From assembly GCF_003293595.1 (NCBI RefSeq), contig NZ_CP022162.1, positions 1,536,248 through 1,600,247 of the forward strand: DNA of 64,000 nt, in the 5' to 3' direction. The DNA is from Microbacterium sp. PM5. GTDB taxonomy: Bacteria > Actinomycetota > Actinomycetes > Actinomycetales > Microbacteriaceae. A program made the position numbers and the translations under genes. How positions within the stretch are numbered: the stretch's first letter is position 1; each line of letters opens with the position of its first letter. Below, one piece after another: positions 34,492-42,834 of the stretch. The notes beneath the pieces were generated by a model. That model ran no database searches and was not told the DNA's origin. It saw nothing but the letters and a program-made list of their open reading frames with translations.

Positions 34492-35112
34492 ATGCGCGCG
34501 GAGGCAGTCGATGCCGACATCATCACAGCGCAGGACGTGCGCCCTCGGTTCCGCCTCTACACCTTCGAGGGCCCGGCCCCGACGGTCACGGCGACGGATC
34601 TCTGGGATTGTTCGGTCGATGCCGCCCTCGGGGAGGCAGGCCGCTGGGACGAGACGCGACTGTGGTCTCTCGCTCTCGTGAGCGCCCGCGGTCCAGCGGC
34701 CGGGTTGAGCTGGCTCTCCGGCTACGACTACCGCGAACCGCCGAACGATCGGCACCGGTGGGCGGCGCGCCGCGTCATGCAGGACCGCTATCTGTCGGCT
34801 CAGTCGCGCGCCGGACGACCGGTCGTCCTGCCCGACGGACTGCGCGTGGTGCGCATGTTCCTGGGCTGGGCAGAGAGCCCCCTATGGGAGAGCTTCACCG
34901 ACAGCTACCCGGCCGACCCGGCAGCCCTCGGTCTGAGTCCGGCACTGGCGGCAGACCTGCGCGCCTGGAACGCCCGATGGAACGCCCACGACCCGGAGCA
35001 GGCGATGCCCGACGAGGACGCGTTCCTCCACGAGGGGCGGCGGCTTCATCGTCGAGTGCAGAGCGAGCTCGCGGGGATCGCCGAGGTTCGTCCCGAGTTC
35101 GACCGCGGCTAG
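34492..35112 (+). CDS. Conserved hypothetical protein
   Basis: A 206-aa soluble protein rich in Trp and Arg. Its first 100 residues look like a beta-rich domain (ITAQDVRPRFRLYTFEGP, WDETRLWSLALVSARGPAAGLSWLSGYDYREPP); a helical C-terminal third (ALAADLRAWNARWNAHDPEQAMPDEDAFLHEGRRLHRRV) follows. The family is not recognised. The ATG lies 7 nt after TAGGCT (leaderless). It lies between the MFS gene and an epimerase gene, each only 10-29 nt away. Confidence 0.7.
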   Translation: MRAEAVDADIITAQDVRPRFRLYTFEGPAPTVTATDLWDCSVDAALGEAGRWDETRLWSLALVSARGPAAGLSWLSGYDYREPPNDRHRWAARRVMQDRYLSAQSRAGRPVVLPDGLRVVRMFLGWAESPLWESFTDSYPADPAALGLSPALAADLRAWNARWNAHDPEQAMPDEDAFLHEGRRLHRRVQSELAGIAEVRPEFDRG

Positions 35113-35122
35113 GCTCGGACCC

Positions 35123-35968
35123 ATGCGCATCGCCGTGACCGGAGCATCCGGAAAGCTGGGAACCGTCGTCGTCCGCGAACTGCGAGAGGCGGGCCACGAC
35201 GTCGTCGGGATGGACGTCGTCGGCACCCGCGGCGCGGGCTTCGTCCAGGTCGACTTCACCGACTACGGGCAGACCGTCGACGCCCTGCAGGCTGTCAACG
35301 ACCAGCACGACGGGCTCGACGCGGTCGTGCACCTCGCGGCCATCCCGGCTCCCGGCATCCGCTCCGACGTCGCCACCTTCCACAACAACATCGCGGTCAC
35401 CTTCAACGTGATGTGGGCGGCGATCCGGCTGGGCATCACCCGCATCGTCACCGCGTCGAGCGAGACCGTGCAGGGCCTGCCGTTCGACGTGCCGCCGCCG
35501 TACCTGCCGGTCGACGAGGAGTACGCCGCCCGCCCAGAGACGGTCTACTCGCTCGTGAAGCACCTCGAGGAGACCATGGAGAAGGAGCTCGTGCGGTGGC
35601 ACCCCGAGGTGTCGATCACCGCGCTGCGCTTCTCCAACGTCATGGTCCCGGCCGACTACGCCGAGTTCCCCTCGTTCGACGCCGACGCGACCCTGCGCAA
35701 GTGGAACCTGTGGAGCTACATCGACGCCCGAGACGCCGCCGCCGTCATCGGCCGGGCACTGGAGGTCGCGCCGGCCGGGTTCGACCACTTCCTCATCGCG
35801 AACACCGACACGGTCATGAGCCGCCCGAACGCGGAACTGGTCGCCGATGTGTTCCCCGACGTCGAGGTCCGCGGCGACCTCGGCGTCAACGATTCGCTCT
35901 TCTCGACCGCGAAGGCGCAGCGACTGCTGGGCTGGACCCCCCAGCACTCCTGGCGCGACGAGGTCTGA
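35123..35968 (+). CDS. NAD-dependent epimerase/dehydratase (extended SDR)
   Basis: A 281-aa Rossmann protein. The cofactor loop is GASGKLG (residues 7-13), then an HLAA motif (VVHLAAIPAP), catalytic Ser in VTASSETVQG and the YSLVK Tyr-Lys pair. It acts on a nucleotide sugar or related polyol; the substrate is not predictable. The TAGGCT box that drives it (35110-35115) begins with the stop codon of the preceding gene, followed 7 nt later by ATG. Confidence 0.85.
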   Translation: MRIAVTGASGKLGTVVVRELREAGHDVVGMDVVGTRGAGFVQVDFTDYGQTVDALQAVNDQHDGLDAVVHLAAIPAPGIRSDVATFHNNIAVTFNVMWAAIRLGITRIVTASSETVQGLPFDVPPPYLPVDEEYAARPETVYSLVKHLEETMEKELVRWHPEVSITALRFSNVMVPADYAEFPSFDADATLRKWNLWSYIDARDAAAVIGRALEVAPAGFDHFLIANTDTVMSRPNAELVADVFPDVEVRGDLGVNDSLFSTAKAQRLLGWTPQHSWRDEV

Positions 35969-36010
35969 GCCGCGCGCGGGGCGAGCGCCGACGGAAGCAG
36001 GGCGCGGCCG

Positions 36011-36643
36011 CTACAGCCACCCCTTGTCCTGCGCGATCCGCACAGCCTGAGCCCGGTTCGACGCGCCGAGCTTGCCGATCGCGGCGGAGAGGTTGTTGCG
36101 AACCGTGCCGGCCGACAAGTACACCTCTGCGGCGATGGCGGGGGCATCGCGACCGTCGGCGGCAAGGCGGAGGATCTGCCGCTCCCGTTCGCTGAGCGGG
36201 TTGGCGCCGTCGAACAGGCTCGCCTCGGCGAGCTGCGGGTCGACGACCCGCAGCCCGGCATGCACTCGCCTCACCGCGTCGGCGAGGTGCTCGACCGATG
36301 CGTCTTTCACGACGAATCCGGCGGCCCCGGCATCCAAGGCGGCGCGAAGATAGCCCGGTCGGGCGAACGTCGTGACGATGAGCACCCGCGTGTGCGGGCT
36401 GGCCGCACGGATCGCCAGGGTCGCCTCGATCCCGTCCCGACCGGGCATCTGGATGTCCATGAGACAGACATCGGGCCGCTCGGCCTCGACGATGCGAAGG
36501 GCCTCGTCGCCGTCGCCGGCGACACCGACCACCCTCATGTCCGGCTCGAGATCGAGCAGCGCAGCCAGAGCCCCGCGGAGCATCGCCTGGTCGTCGGCGA
36601 GGACGATCCGAATGCCCCCGGCCCGATCTTCGACGCTCACCAC
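36011..36643 (-). CDS. LuxR/NarL-family response regulator
   Basis: A 210-aa DesR-type regulator. Its receiver domain has acidic pair DD17-18, phospho-acceptor Asp63 (LMDIQMPG), T91 and Lys113 (VVKDAS); the C-terminal LuxR HTH is NPLSERERQILRLAADGRDAPAIAAEVYLSAGTVRNNLSAAIGKL. It overlaps the kinase stop by 7 nt; GGAGG lies just before two consecutive GTG codons, either of which could start. It probably controls the neighbouring ABC exporter. Confidence 0.93.
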   Translation of the reverse strand: MVSVEDRAGGIRIVLADDQAMLRGALAALLDLEPDMRVVGVAGDGDEALRIVEAERPDVCLMDIQMPGRDGIEATLAIRAASPHTRVLIVTTFARPGYLRAALDAGAAGFVVKDASVEHLADAVRRVHAGLRVVDPQLAEASLFDGANPLSERERQILRLAADGRDAPAIAAEVYLSAGTVRNNLSAAIGKLGASNRAQAVRIAQDKGWL

Positions 36644-37746
36644 GTCACCTCCACGCTCGTGCCGCCCGCACCTGCGGCCGTGATCGACAACCGCGCCCCC
36701 GACATGGCGGCGCGCTCCCGCATCCCCCGCACACCGTTGCCCTCGGGTCCGCGTATGCCGCGCCCGTCGTCGGCCACGACGAGGCCGCCCGGACGGATAC
36801 GGACCGACACGGCGGAGGCGGAGGCGTGGCGAAGCACGTTCGTCGTCGCCTCCCGGAGGATCCAGCTCGCCGTGAGGGCCTGTGCGGGCGAGAGCGCCTC
36901 GGCATCCCCGTGCACGACGAACCCGACGCCCGCGGCGCGCAGCACGTCGCGACTGGTCGCCAGCTCGTCGGCGAGCGTCGCACTGCGGATGCCGGCGACG
37001 GTCTCACGCACCCCCGACAGCGCCTCCGCGGTGAGAGCCTCGATGTCGGCGAGCTCGGCGTCGGCGCGCTCGGGATCGGTGGCGATGAGCCGTCGCGCGA
37101 GCTGCGCTTTGACGCGCACGACGGTCAGTGAATGGCCGATCAAGTCATGCACGTCGCGCGCGACGGCCTCCCGTCCCTCGCTCGTCGCGAGCTCGACTTC
37201 GAGCTGCTGCGCCTGCACGGAGCGGACGATGAGCGCCGTCGTGACGGTGTTGACGGTCGCCAGAAGCACGATGATCGCGAGCACCGCCACGTAATCGACG
37301 CCATCCGGCAGCAGAATCACCGTCGCCGCCGCGACGCCGATTCCGCCCGCGACCGTCGCCCAGTGGGCCGGACGGGTGAGGCCGTAGGACGCGAACGACA
37401 TGACGAACGGAACGAAACTCAGCGCGTTGCCCGACACCGCGGGGATGGTGAGCGCGGCGCACACGATCAGCGCGCCGAACGCCACCCACTGGATCGGCCT
37501 CGGCGGCGTGAGCAGCCCCCCGCCGTCGCCGCTCATGCCGTTGAGGAAGGCTGCGATGTAGATGAGCACGAAGGCGACGAGCGCGACCCAGCCTGTCACG
37601 ATCCAGCCGGCATCGGCGGCCGATCGCAGCAGGCCGAGAATCGGGTAGATGAGGAAGACGAGCCACACGACGGCCATGACCCAGCCGTAGCGTTCCCAGA
37701 CCGAGTCGGGGCCCCGCTCCCGCACGCGCCCTGCCTCGCGACTCAT
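36637..37746 (-). CDS. DesK-type sensor histidine kinase
   Basis: A 369-aa protein with six hydrophobic segments (about 22-42, 47-70, 86-104, 108-124, 129-147, 151-172). The HisKA_3 box has His200 in VARDVHDLIGHSLTVV, and the ATP domain contains REATTNVLRHA (N box) and VVADDGRGI (G1). This type senses membrane state or membrane-active drugs. The ATG lies 7 nt after TAGGGT (leaderless), so kinase and regulator probably have their own promoter, although they follow the ABC genes by only 10 nt. Confidence 0.92.
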   Translation of the reverse strand: MSREAGRVRERGPDSVWERYGWVMAVVWLVFLIYPILGLLRSAADAGWIVTGWVALVAFVLIYIAAFLNGMSGDGGGLLTPPRPIQWVAFGALIVCAALTIPAVSGNALSFVPFVMSFASYGLTRPAHWATVAGGIGVAAATVILLPDGVDYVAVLAIIVLLATVNTVTTALIVRSVQAQQLEVELATSEGREAVARDVHDLIGHSLTVVRVKAQLARRLIATDPERADAELADIEALTAEALSGVRETVAGIRSATLADELATSRDVLRAAGVGFVVHGDAEALSPAQALTASWILREATTNVLRHASASAVSVRIRPGGLVVADDGRGIRGPEGNGVRGMRERAAMSGARLSITAAGAGGTSVEVTW

Positions 37747-37756
37747 GCTCTCGACC

Positions 37757-38524
37757 CTACCGACGGGCGCGAGAGCGCTTCACACCGACGCCGACCAGCG
37801 CGGCGAACACGACCAGCCACACGACGATGTTGAGGGCGATGGCCCACGGCTGATCGGTCTGACCGGTGGTGAGGACACCGTCGGTGAGCGGCCAGCGCGC
37901 GAGCGCCACCACACCGTACATCGGTGTGAACCGGGCGATGTCGAGCATCGTGCCGTCCAACGGCATGAAGACGTTTCCGAAGAATCCGAAGAAGGTCAGC
38001 GAGATCGAGGCGAGCGTCGCCGCGCCGTCCGAGCGGAACACGAGCCCCATCCCCAGCCCGTAGAGCCCGAACAGCAGCGCACCGCCGAGAACGAGAACCG
38101 CAGAGGCGGCCCAGCGCCATCCGTCCGACGCCTCCGCTCCCGTGGCGGCGCCGACCACGAAGACGAGCGCCACCGCGAGCGTCGCCGCCGCCAGCGCGGT
38201 GATCAGCTTTGTCGCCGCGTACCCGGCGGTGCGCAGCGGCGTCATGGCCAGCTGGCGTCCCCATCCCTGCGCCGCCTCGACAGCCGCCGTCGACGTCGCC
38301 GAGGTCATCGCCACCGCCGCACCGTAGGCCGCCATCGACACCATGACGTAGAAGCGGACGTTGCCGTGTCCGGCCGACATCCCGCCATAGGCGGCGCCCG
38401 CACCGAACAGCAGGTACATCCCCACCGGCATCGCGAGAGTGAAGGCGAGCGTGTAGGGGTTTCGCAGCTGACGCAGCGCCTCCACGCGCAGCATCGTGGG
38501 CGAGATCGTGAGCGCATGAGCCAT
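37757..38524 (-). CDS. ABC-2 type exporter permease
   Basis: A 255-aa membrane protein with six hydrophobic segments. The ABC-2 permease layout starts with a soluble NPYTLAFTLAMPVGMYLLFG and includes FGNVFMPLDGTMLDIARFTPMYGVVALARWPL near the end. It pairs with the ATPase immediately upstream (3-nt gap). Together they resemble DrrAB/YvfRS-type drug or lipid exporters. Confidence 0.87.
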   Translation of the reverse strand: MAHALTISPTMLRVEALRQLRNPYTLAFTLAMPVGMYLLFGAGAAYGGMSAGHGNVRFYVMVSMAAYGAAVAMTSATSTAAVEAAQGWGRQLAMTPLRTAGYAATKLITALAAATLAVALVFVVGAATGAEASDGWRWAASAVLVLGGALLFGLYGLGMGLVFRSDGAATLASISLTFFGFFGNVFMPLDGTMLDIARFTPMYGVVALARWPLTDGVLTTGQTDQPWAIALNIVVWLVVFAALVGVGVKRSRARR

Positions 38525-38527
38525 GGG

Positions 38528-39460
38528 TCAGTCCTCCGTCAGTGCCGTGAAGGCGGTTTCGAGCGTGGGAGCCGTCACTTCGAGGTCGTGGGCGCCGGCG
38601 CGCAGCAGGGCGAACGCCGCAGCATCGGCGTCGACGGCGCGCAGGTGAACGCGCCCGCCGTCCTCGCGCAGGTCGGTGACACCGTTCGTCACGGCGAGAA
38701 CGCCGACCAGCGCCGCGGCGCCGTCGGCGGGAAGGGTCGCGGCCACCGTGCGGGCGCCGAGGCTCGCCCGCAGCTGCGCCGTCGGAGCGTCCGCGACGAT
38801 CCGCCCGCGGTGCATCACGACGGTGCGTTGCGCGAAGTGCTCCGCCTCTTCGAGGTAGTGGGTGGCGAAGACGATCGTGCGCCCGGCATCCGCCTGCGCT
38901 CGCATCACGTCCCAGAACCGCTGGCGCGCCGTCACGTCCATGCCCGCGGTCGGCTCATCGAGCACGAGGATCTCGGGATCGGCCACGAGCGCCAGCGCGA
39001 AGCGCACCCGCTGCTGCTCACCGCCGGAGCACTTCGACACCCGACGCCTGGCGAGCGGCTCCAACGCCGTCTGCCGCATCACTTCCGGCACTCGTTGCAG
39101 GGCCGCACGCCCGTGCAGCGAGGCGATCACCTCGACGCTCTCACGCACCGTGATGTCGCCGAGCAGCCCTCCGGTCTGCAGGACGGCGGCGATGCGACCG
39201 GATGCCGCGGCATCCGCCGCCCGCTGCCCGAGCACCCGCACCGTGCCCGCGGTGGGCTCGACCAGCCCGAGCAGCATGTCGAGGGTCGTGGTCTTGCCGG
39301 CGCCGTTGGGTCCCAGCAGGGCCACGATCTCGCCCTGGCGGACGGTGAGGTCGATGCCGTCGACCGCGCGCACGGTGCGCTCGCCGAGACCGAAGGAGCG
39401 CTCCAGAGCATCGAGGCGAAGGACGACGGATGTGAGGGTGGCGGCGCGTGCGGTGGTCAC
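38528..39460 (-). CDS. ABC transporter ATP-binding protein
   Basis: A 310-aa ATPase. Walker A is GPNGAGKTT (about 50-58), signature SGGEQQRVRFALAL, Walker B ILVLDEPTAGMD, and the H-loop FATHYLEEAEH. The ~80-residue C-terminal extension (VAATLPADGAAALVG...) is of the DrrA kind. The GTG at 39460 (protein MTTARAATLTSVVL) is my choice; the frame is open to 39481. It heads a four-gene operon of ATPase, permease, kinase and regulator. A perfect GGATGCCGCGGCATCC palindrome sits inside at 39201-39216. Confidence 0.9.
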   Translation of the reverse strand: MTTARAATLTSVVLRLDALERSFGLGERTVRAVDGIDLTVRQGEIVALLGPNGAGKTTTLDMLLGLVEPTAGTVRVLGQRAADAAASGRIAAVLQTGGLLGDITVRESVEVIASLHGRAALQRVPEVMRQTALEPLARRRVSKCSGGEQQRVRFALALVADPEILVLDEPTAGMDVTARQRFWDVMRAQADAGRTIVFATHYLEEAEHFAQRTVVMHRGRIVADAPTAQLRASLGARTVAATLPADGAAALVGVLAVTNGVTDLREDGGRVHLRAVDADAAAFALLRAGAHDLEVTAPTLETAFTALTED

Positions 39461-39547
39461 ACATCCACTCTGATCGCGCACGCCCGGAACGTCAGGAGGG
39501 CGCTGTCACGAGCGGAACATGACACGTGTCAGGTCTCGGTGCGCCTC

Positions 39548-40144
39548 TCACGGAGTCGCGGCGGCGCTCCGCGCCGGCCGTCCCCGCTTGGGCCGCTCGG
39601 ACGAAAGCCCCTGCGCAAGCGAGGCGATCGACGGGCTGGACAGCCGCTCTTCGACGTGTGCGAGCCAGCGCACCTCCGACTCGGCGGTGAACAGCGACGC
39701 CGACAGCGGCAGCGCTCCGACCACGGATGCCGGATCGTCGACATCCACGCCGGCGTAGCGCGCCGTCAGTTCGTCGAGCCGCCCCTGAGATGCCGCACGC
39801 TGCGCGCGCACCAGGTACAGCACATCGACTCCGGGCAAGGTCGCTGCGAGAGCGACCTTCACCGCCAGTTCGTCGCGGGTTGCTTCCCCCCGCTCGACAG
39901 GAGTATCGAACCATTCCCGCACGGCGGCCGATCCGTCGTCCGTGATGCGCCAGTACACGTGGCCCTGGGCGTCGACGTCGTCTTTGGAGACGAGCCCGTC
40001 GCGCTCCAGGCGCTCCAGGGTGTTGTAGATCTGGCCGACGTTCAGCGAGCTCGCCCCGGTGCGTCGCGTGAACTCGGCGCGCAGCTGATACCCGTAGCAC
40101 GGCGCTTGATCGAGGATCGCCAGCAGGCTGTGACGCACCGACAT
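39548..40144 (-). CDS. PadR-family transcriptional regulator
   Basis: A 198-aa protein. A winged-helix domain (SVRHSLLAILDQAPCYGYQLRAEFTRRTGASSLNVGQIYNTLERLERDGLV) is followed by a helical dimerisation domain and a basic RPKRGRPARS tail. GGGGGAG lies 6 nt before ATG. It is upstream of, and co-directional with, the ABC exporter operon after an 87-nt gap, so it is a candidate second regulator of that exporter. AT-rich AGTATG/CATAC motifs before the start suggest autoregulation. Confidence 0.9.
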   Translation of the reverse strand: MSVRHSLLAILDQAPCYGYQLRAEFTRRTGASSLNVGQIYNTLERLERDGLVSKDDVDAQGHVYWRITDDGSAAVREWFDTPVERGEATRDELAVKVALAATLPGVDVLYLVRAQRAASQGRLDELTARYAGVDVDDPASVVGALPLSASLFTAESEVRWLAHVEERLSSPSIASLAQGLSSERPKRGRPARSAAATP

Positions 40145-40163
40145 CTGTGCTCCCCCGACCTTC

Positions 40164-40192
40164 CAGTATGTAATTTCTCAGTATATGCATAC
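40164..40192 (-). promoter_or_regulatory. padR promoter/operator region
   Basis: An AT-rich island in GC-rich sequence: CAGTATG (40164-40170), CAGTATATG (40179-40187) and the palindrome TATGCATA (40184-40191). On the minus strand these are repeated CATACTG/CATATACTG units, as in PadR operators. The CATACT/AGTATG word is shared with the MFS start-codon palindrome at 32831-32845. Confidence 0.45.
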
Positions 40193-40239
40193 GCGGAAAA
40201 TCGGCCCGCGCAGGGCGTGCGGCCGGCGGCCGCCAGCCG

Positions 40240-41322
40240 TCAGTCCCCTGCGCGAAGCCGCACCGCGAGTGCCGCCGCCGTTCCCACGGCAGCGCCGACG
40301 AGCGTGTCGAGGATGCGCTCCAGAGCGAGCGGCAGCGTCTCGGCCGTACCCGTCGCCGCGCCGATCAGCAGCAGCACGAGCGGCGTGATGAACACCAGTG
40401 CGAGCGCGTAGTGGCGCACCACGACCATCTCGATCGCGAACTGCAGTACGCCCAGCAGCAGCCCGAGTGCCCAGACGGGCAGCGGCACGAATGCCAGCCC
40501 GAGATACAGCGCGCCGCCGACCACGGTGCCCACGGTGCGGTGGACGCCGCGCGTCGCCGCATCCCGCCGCCCCACCGGCAGCCCGACCACGGCCAGACCC
40601 GCGCAGACGATCCAGTACGAGCGTGCCGGGTCGACGACCACCGCCGCGGCCACGCCCGCGACGCCCACGATCGCCGCACGCAGCGTGAGGGTCTGCGCGA
40701 GCGCCGACCACTGCAGCGGAAAGAGCTCCGCACGCGGTCGAGGCCGCTCGCGGCGGTACCGCGGCAACAGCAGCGGTACCGCGACCAGCAGGCAGGCGAA
40801 CGCGCCCGACGCGGCGACGACGGCGAGGTAGACCGCCGGGTCCACGGCGCGCGCACCGCCGTGCCGCGAGGTGATCTGCGCAGACAGACCGAAGACCAGC
40901 ACGAAGAACACCGGTCCGGGTGGCCCGAGCGAGACGGCACCGGCCAGCGCCGACACGACGATCGTGGTGACCAGCACCCCGCCGAGCACGAACGCAACGC
41001 CGCCCTGCGCCGCCAGCGTGCCGCCGGCGGCGCACACCCACAGCACCAGCGCCAACAGCGGCGCGACGCGGGCGCGCTCGCGAGGGCGCAGCCAGCCGCC
41101 GTAGATCACGGCGAAAGCCCCGGTCGCCGACAGGAGCGCGAGGTCGGCGTGGCCGGATGCCGCGAGCGCAACGATCGGCACTGCCATGGCGAGTCCCGCC
41201 TGCAACGCGAGTGGCCAGCGCCGGCCGCGCGCGGGACCGAACGTCGCAAGGCTCCGCGCGACGTGGGCCGCCTCCGCGCGCACGCGGGCGCCGAAGCGGG
41301 GCGACGGGGTGCACGACGACAT
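40240..41322 (-). CDS. FUSC-family membrane protein
   Basis: A 360-aa protein. About ten hydrophobic segments in two sets of five surround the conserved linker ALRAAIVGVAGVAAAVVV-type region: LALQAGLAMAVPIVALAASGHADLALL starts the first set and LTLRAAIVGVAGVAAAVVVDPARSYWIVCAGLAVVG the second, with RTVGTVVGGALYL after it. This is the FUSC/aromatic-acid-exporter pattern; relatives export organic acids. The substrate is unknown. ATG at 41322 with GGGAG about 10 nt upstream. Confidence 0.82.
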   Translation of the reverse strand: MSSCTPSPRFGARVRAEAAHVARSLATFGPARGRRWPLALQAGLAMAVPIVALAASGHADLALLSATGAFAVIYGGWLRPRERARVAPLLALVLWVCAAGGTLAAQGGVAFVLGGVLVTTIVVSALAGAVSLGPPGPVFFVLVFGLSAQITSRHGGARAVDPAVYLAVVAASGAFACLLVAVPLLLPRYRRERPRPRAELFPLQWSALAQTLTLRAAIVGVAGVAAAVVVDPARSYWIVCAGLAVVGLPVGRRDAATRGVHRTVGTVVGGALYLGLAFVPLPVWALGLLLGVLQFAIEMVVVRHYALALVFITPLVLLLIGAATGTAETLPLALERILDTLVGAAVGTAAALAVRLRAGD

Positions 41323-41404
41323 CCCCTCATTCTCCCTCGCCGCTCGGGCCGACTCCCCCGGTTCGCACAGCCGGCGCCGAGGAGGGCTGGCTACGGTCGA
41401 GACC

Positions 41405-42106
41405 ATGGAAGCGATTTCGCAGCCCCTGTCCATCTCGACCGACGAGGGGGTGGCGACCTTCTCCCCCGAGCAGCTGCGGATGATGCGCGACGAGTTCCAG
41501 CGTTTCCTGCTCGAGTACCAGTTCGGCCTGCGGGAGGTCGAGACCAAGCTCGGCATCCTCCGCGACGAATTCCTGCTGATGCACGACTACAACCCGATCG
41601 AGCACGTCTCCAGTCGGGTGAAGTCGGCCGACAGCCTCGTCGACAAGATCACGCGCAAGGGTGTCGATCCCAGCTTCGACGCGATCCGCGCGGCCATCAC
41701 CGACATCGCCGGCATCCGGGTGACGACGAGCTTCACGAAGGACGCCTACCGCCTGTTCGACCTGCTCACCCAGCAGGACGACATCACCGTGCGCGAGGTG
41801 AAGGACTACATCGCCCACCCGAAGGCCAACGGCTACAAGAGTCTGCACGTGATCGTCGAGGTCCCCGTGTTCCTCTCGTCGGGGCGCGTCGACGTCGCCG
41901 TCGAGGTGCAGTTCCGCACGATCGCGATGGATTTCTGGGCGAGCCTGGAGCACAAGATCTACTACAAGTACGCCGGCGCGGTTCCCGACGGACTGCTCGC
42001 CGAACTCAAAGAGGCAGCCGACTCGGCATCCCTGCTGGATGCCCGCATGGAACGCCTGCACGGACAGCTGCACGGTCCGGCCTCTGCGGCGATCCGAGCC
42101 GTCTGA
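41405..42106 (+). CDS. Small alarmone synthetase, GTP pyrophosphokinase (RelQ-like)
   Basis: A 233-aa RelA/SpoT-domain protein that makes (p)ppGpp. Synthetase motifs are ITDIAGIRVTTSFTKDAYRLFDLL (metal-binding Asp), VKDYIAHPKANGYKSLHVIV (G-loop and Tyr) and VEVQFRTIAMDFWASLEHKIYYK (second acidic residue and ExxxK). There is no hydrolase, TGS or ACT domain, and the length fits single-domain small alarmone synthetases. The ATG lies 7 nt after TACGGT (leaderless). The DUF1992 gene follows after 25 nt. Confidence 0.92.
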   Translation: MEAISQPLSISTDEGVATFSPEQLRMMRDEFQRFLLEYQFGLREVETKLGILRDEFLLMHDYNPIEHVSSRVKSADSLVDKITRKGVDPSFDAIRAAITDIAGIRVTTSFTKDAYRLFDLLTQQDDITVREVKDYIAHPKANGYKSLHVIVEVPVFLSSGRVDVAVEVQFRTIAMDFWASLEHKIYYKYAGAVPDGLLAELKEAADSASLLDARMERLHGQLHGPASAAIRAV

Positions 42107-42131
42107 GCGCGCCGGCGCCTAACCTGGACGC

Positions 42132-42713
42132 ATGAGCGAGGATCCGCGCCTGGAGGCGGCGCGCTACCGGATCGCGCAGGAGGCGCGCGCGTCCGGCGAG
42201 GGTGCCCCGGCGGTGGGCGCCACCGATGTGCCTGCGCCCGCGCACGGCACGCCCACCGCCCACGACCGCGCGATGTACGTCGAGACGGCCATCCAGCAGG
42301 CGATCCGCCGCGGAGACTTCGACGATCTGCCCGGCGCCGGTAAACCGGTGGAAGGCCTCGGCGACCACCACGACCCCGACTGGTGGATCCGCCGCAAGAT
42401 CCAGAACGAGCGCCTCACCGGCCTCGGACCCGCCGCGCTGATGCTGCGCACCGAGGATGCCGAGTTCGCGCAGACCCTCGACGCCCTCACGCGCGAAGCC
42501 GACGTGCGCGCCCACGTCGACGACTTCAACCGGCGCGTGGTCGAGGCCCGCCGCCAGCTGCAGGGCGGTCCGCCGGTGGTGACGGCGACCCGCGACGTCG
42601 ATGGCGAGGTCGCGGCGTGGCACGAGCGTCGTCGGCAGCGCCTCGCGGCGGCATCCACCCCGCCGTCGCCGCCCGAGCCTCGACGCCGGCGCGGTCTGTT
42701 CCGCCGACGCTGA
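42132..42713 (+). CDS. DUF1992 / DnaJ-homologue subfamily C-28-like protein
   Basis: A 193-aa protein with the DUF1992 core, YVETAIQQAIRRGDFDDLPGAGKPVEGL then DPDWWIRRKIQNERLTG, followed by a charged helical tail. No J domain is present. The function is unknown. The start is 6 nt after TAACCT (leaderless). Confidence 0.88.
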   Translation: MSEDPRLEAARYRIAQEARASGEGAPAVGATDVPAPAHGTPTAHDRAMYVETAIQQAIRRGDFDDLPGAGKPVEGLGDHHDPDWWIRRKIQNERLTGLGPAALMLRTEDAEFAQTLDALTREADVRAHVDDFNRRVVEARRQLQGGPPVVTATRDVDGEVAAWHERRRQRLAAASTPPSPPEPRRRRGLFRRR

Positions 42714-42737
42714 ACCGGCAGCGGATGCGCAGGCGAG

Positions 42738-42780
42738 CAACGGATGCGGATGCCGAGCGCCTCGGCATCCGCATCCGTTG
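42738..42780. terminator. 20-bp perfect terminator built from GGATGCC repeats
   Basis: CAACGGATGCGGATGCCGAG (42738-42757) pairs without mismatch with 42761-42780 around a CGC loop. It lies between convergent genes and has TTG/CAA flanks rather than long T tracts, so it can act from both sides. Confidence 0.82.
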
Positions 42781-42834
42781 ATGGTTTCCGATTCTGTGAA
42801 CTCCGCAGCGGCGGGCTCCGCAGCACGAGCCGGG

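Noticed and set aside
34492..35138. Alternative overlapping frame starting at 34608 inside the 206-aa gene
   Set aside because: Arg/Pro/Gly-rich translation typical of a +1 shadow; the chosen frame has a promoter box at the standard distance and normal composition.
39201..39216. The 16-bp palindrome inside the ABC ATPase gene as an operator
   Set aside because: It lies deep in coding sequence and is explained better as two head-to-head copies of the frequent GGATGCC word.
37745..40411. An 888-codon plus-strand frame across the PadR, ABC and kinase genes
   Set aside because: Same antisense effect. The minus-strand genes have complete families, start signals and couplings, and the frame spans five of them.
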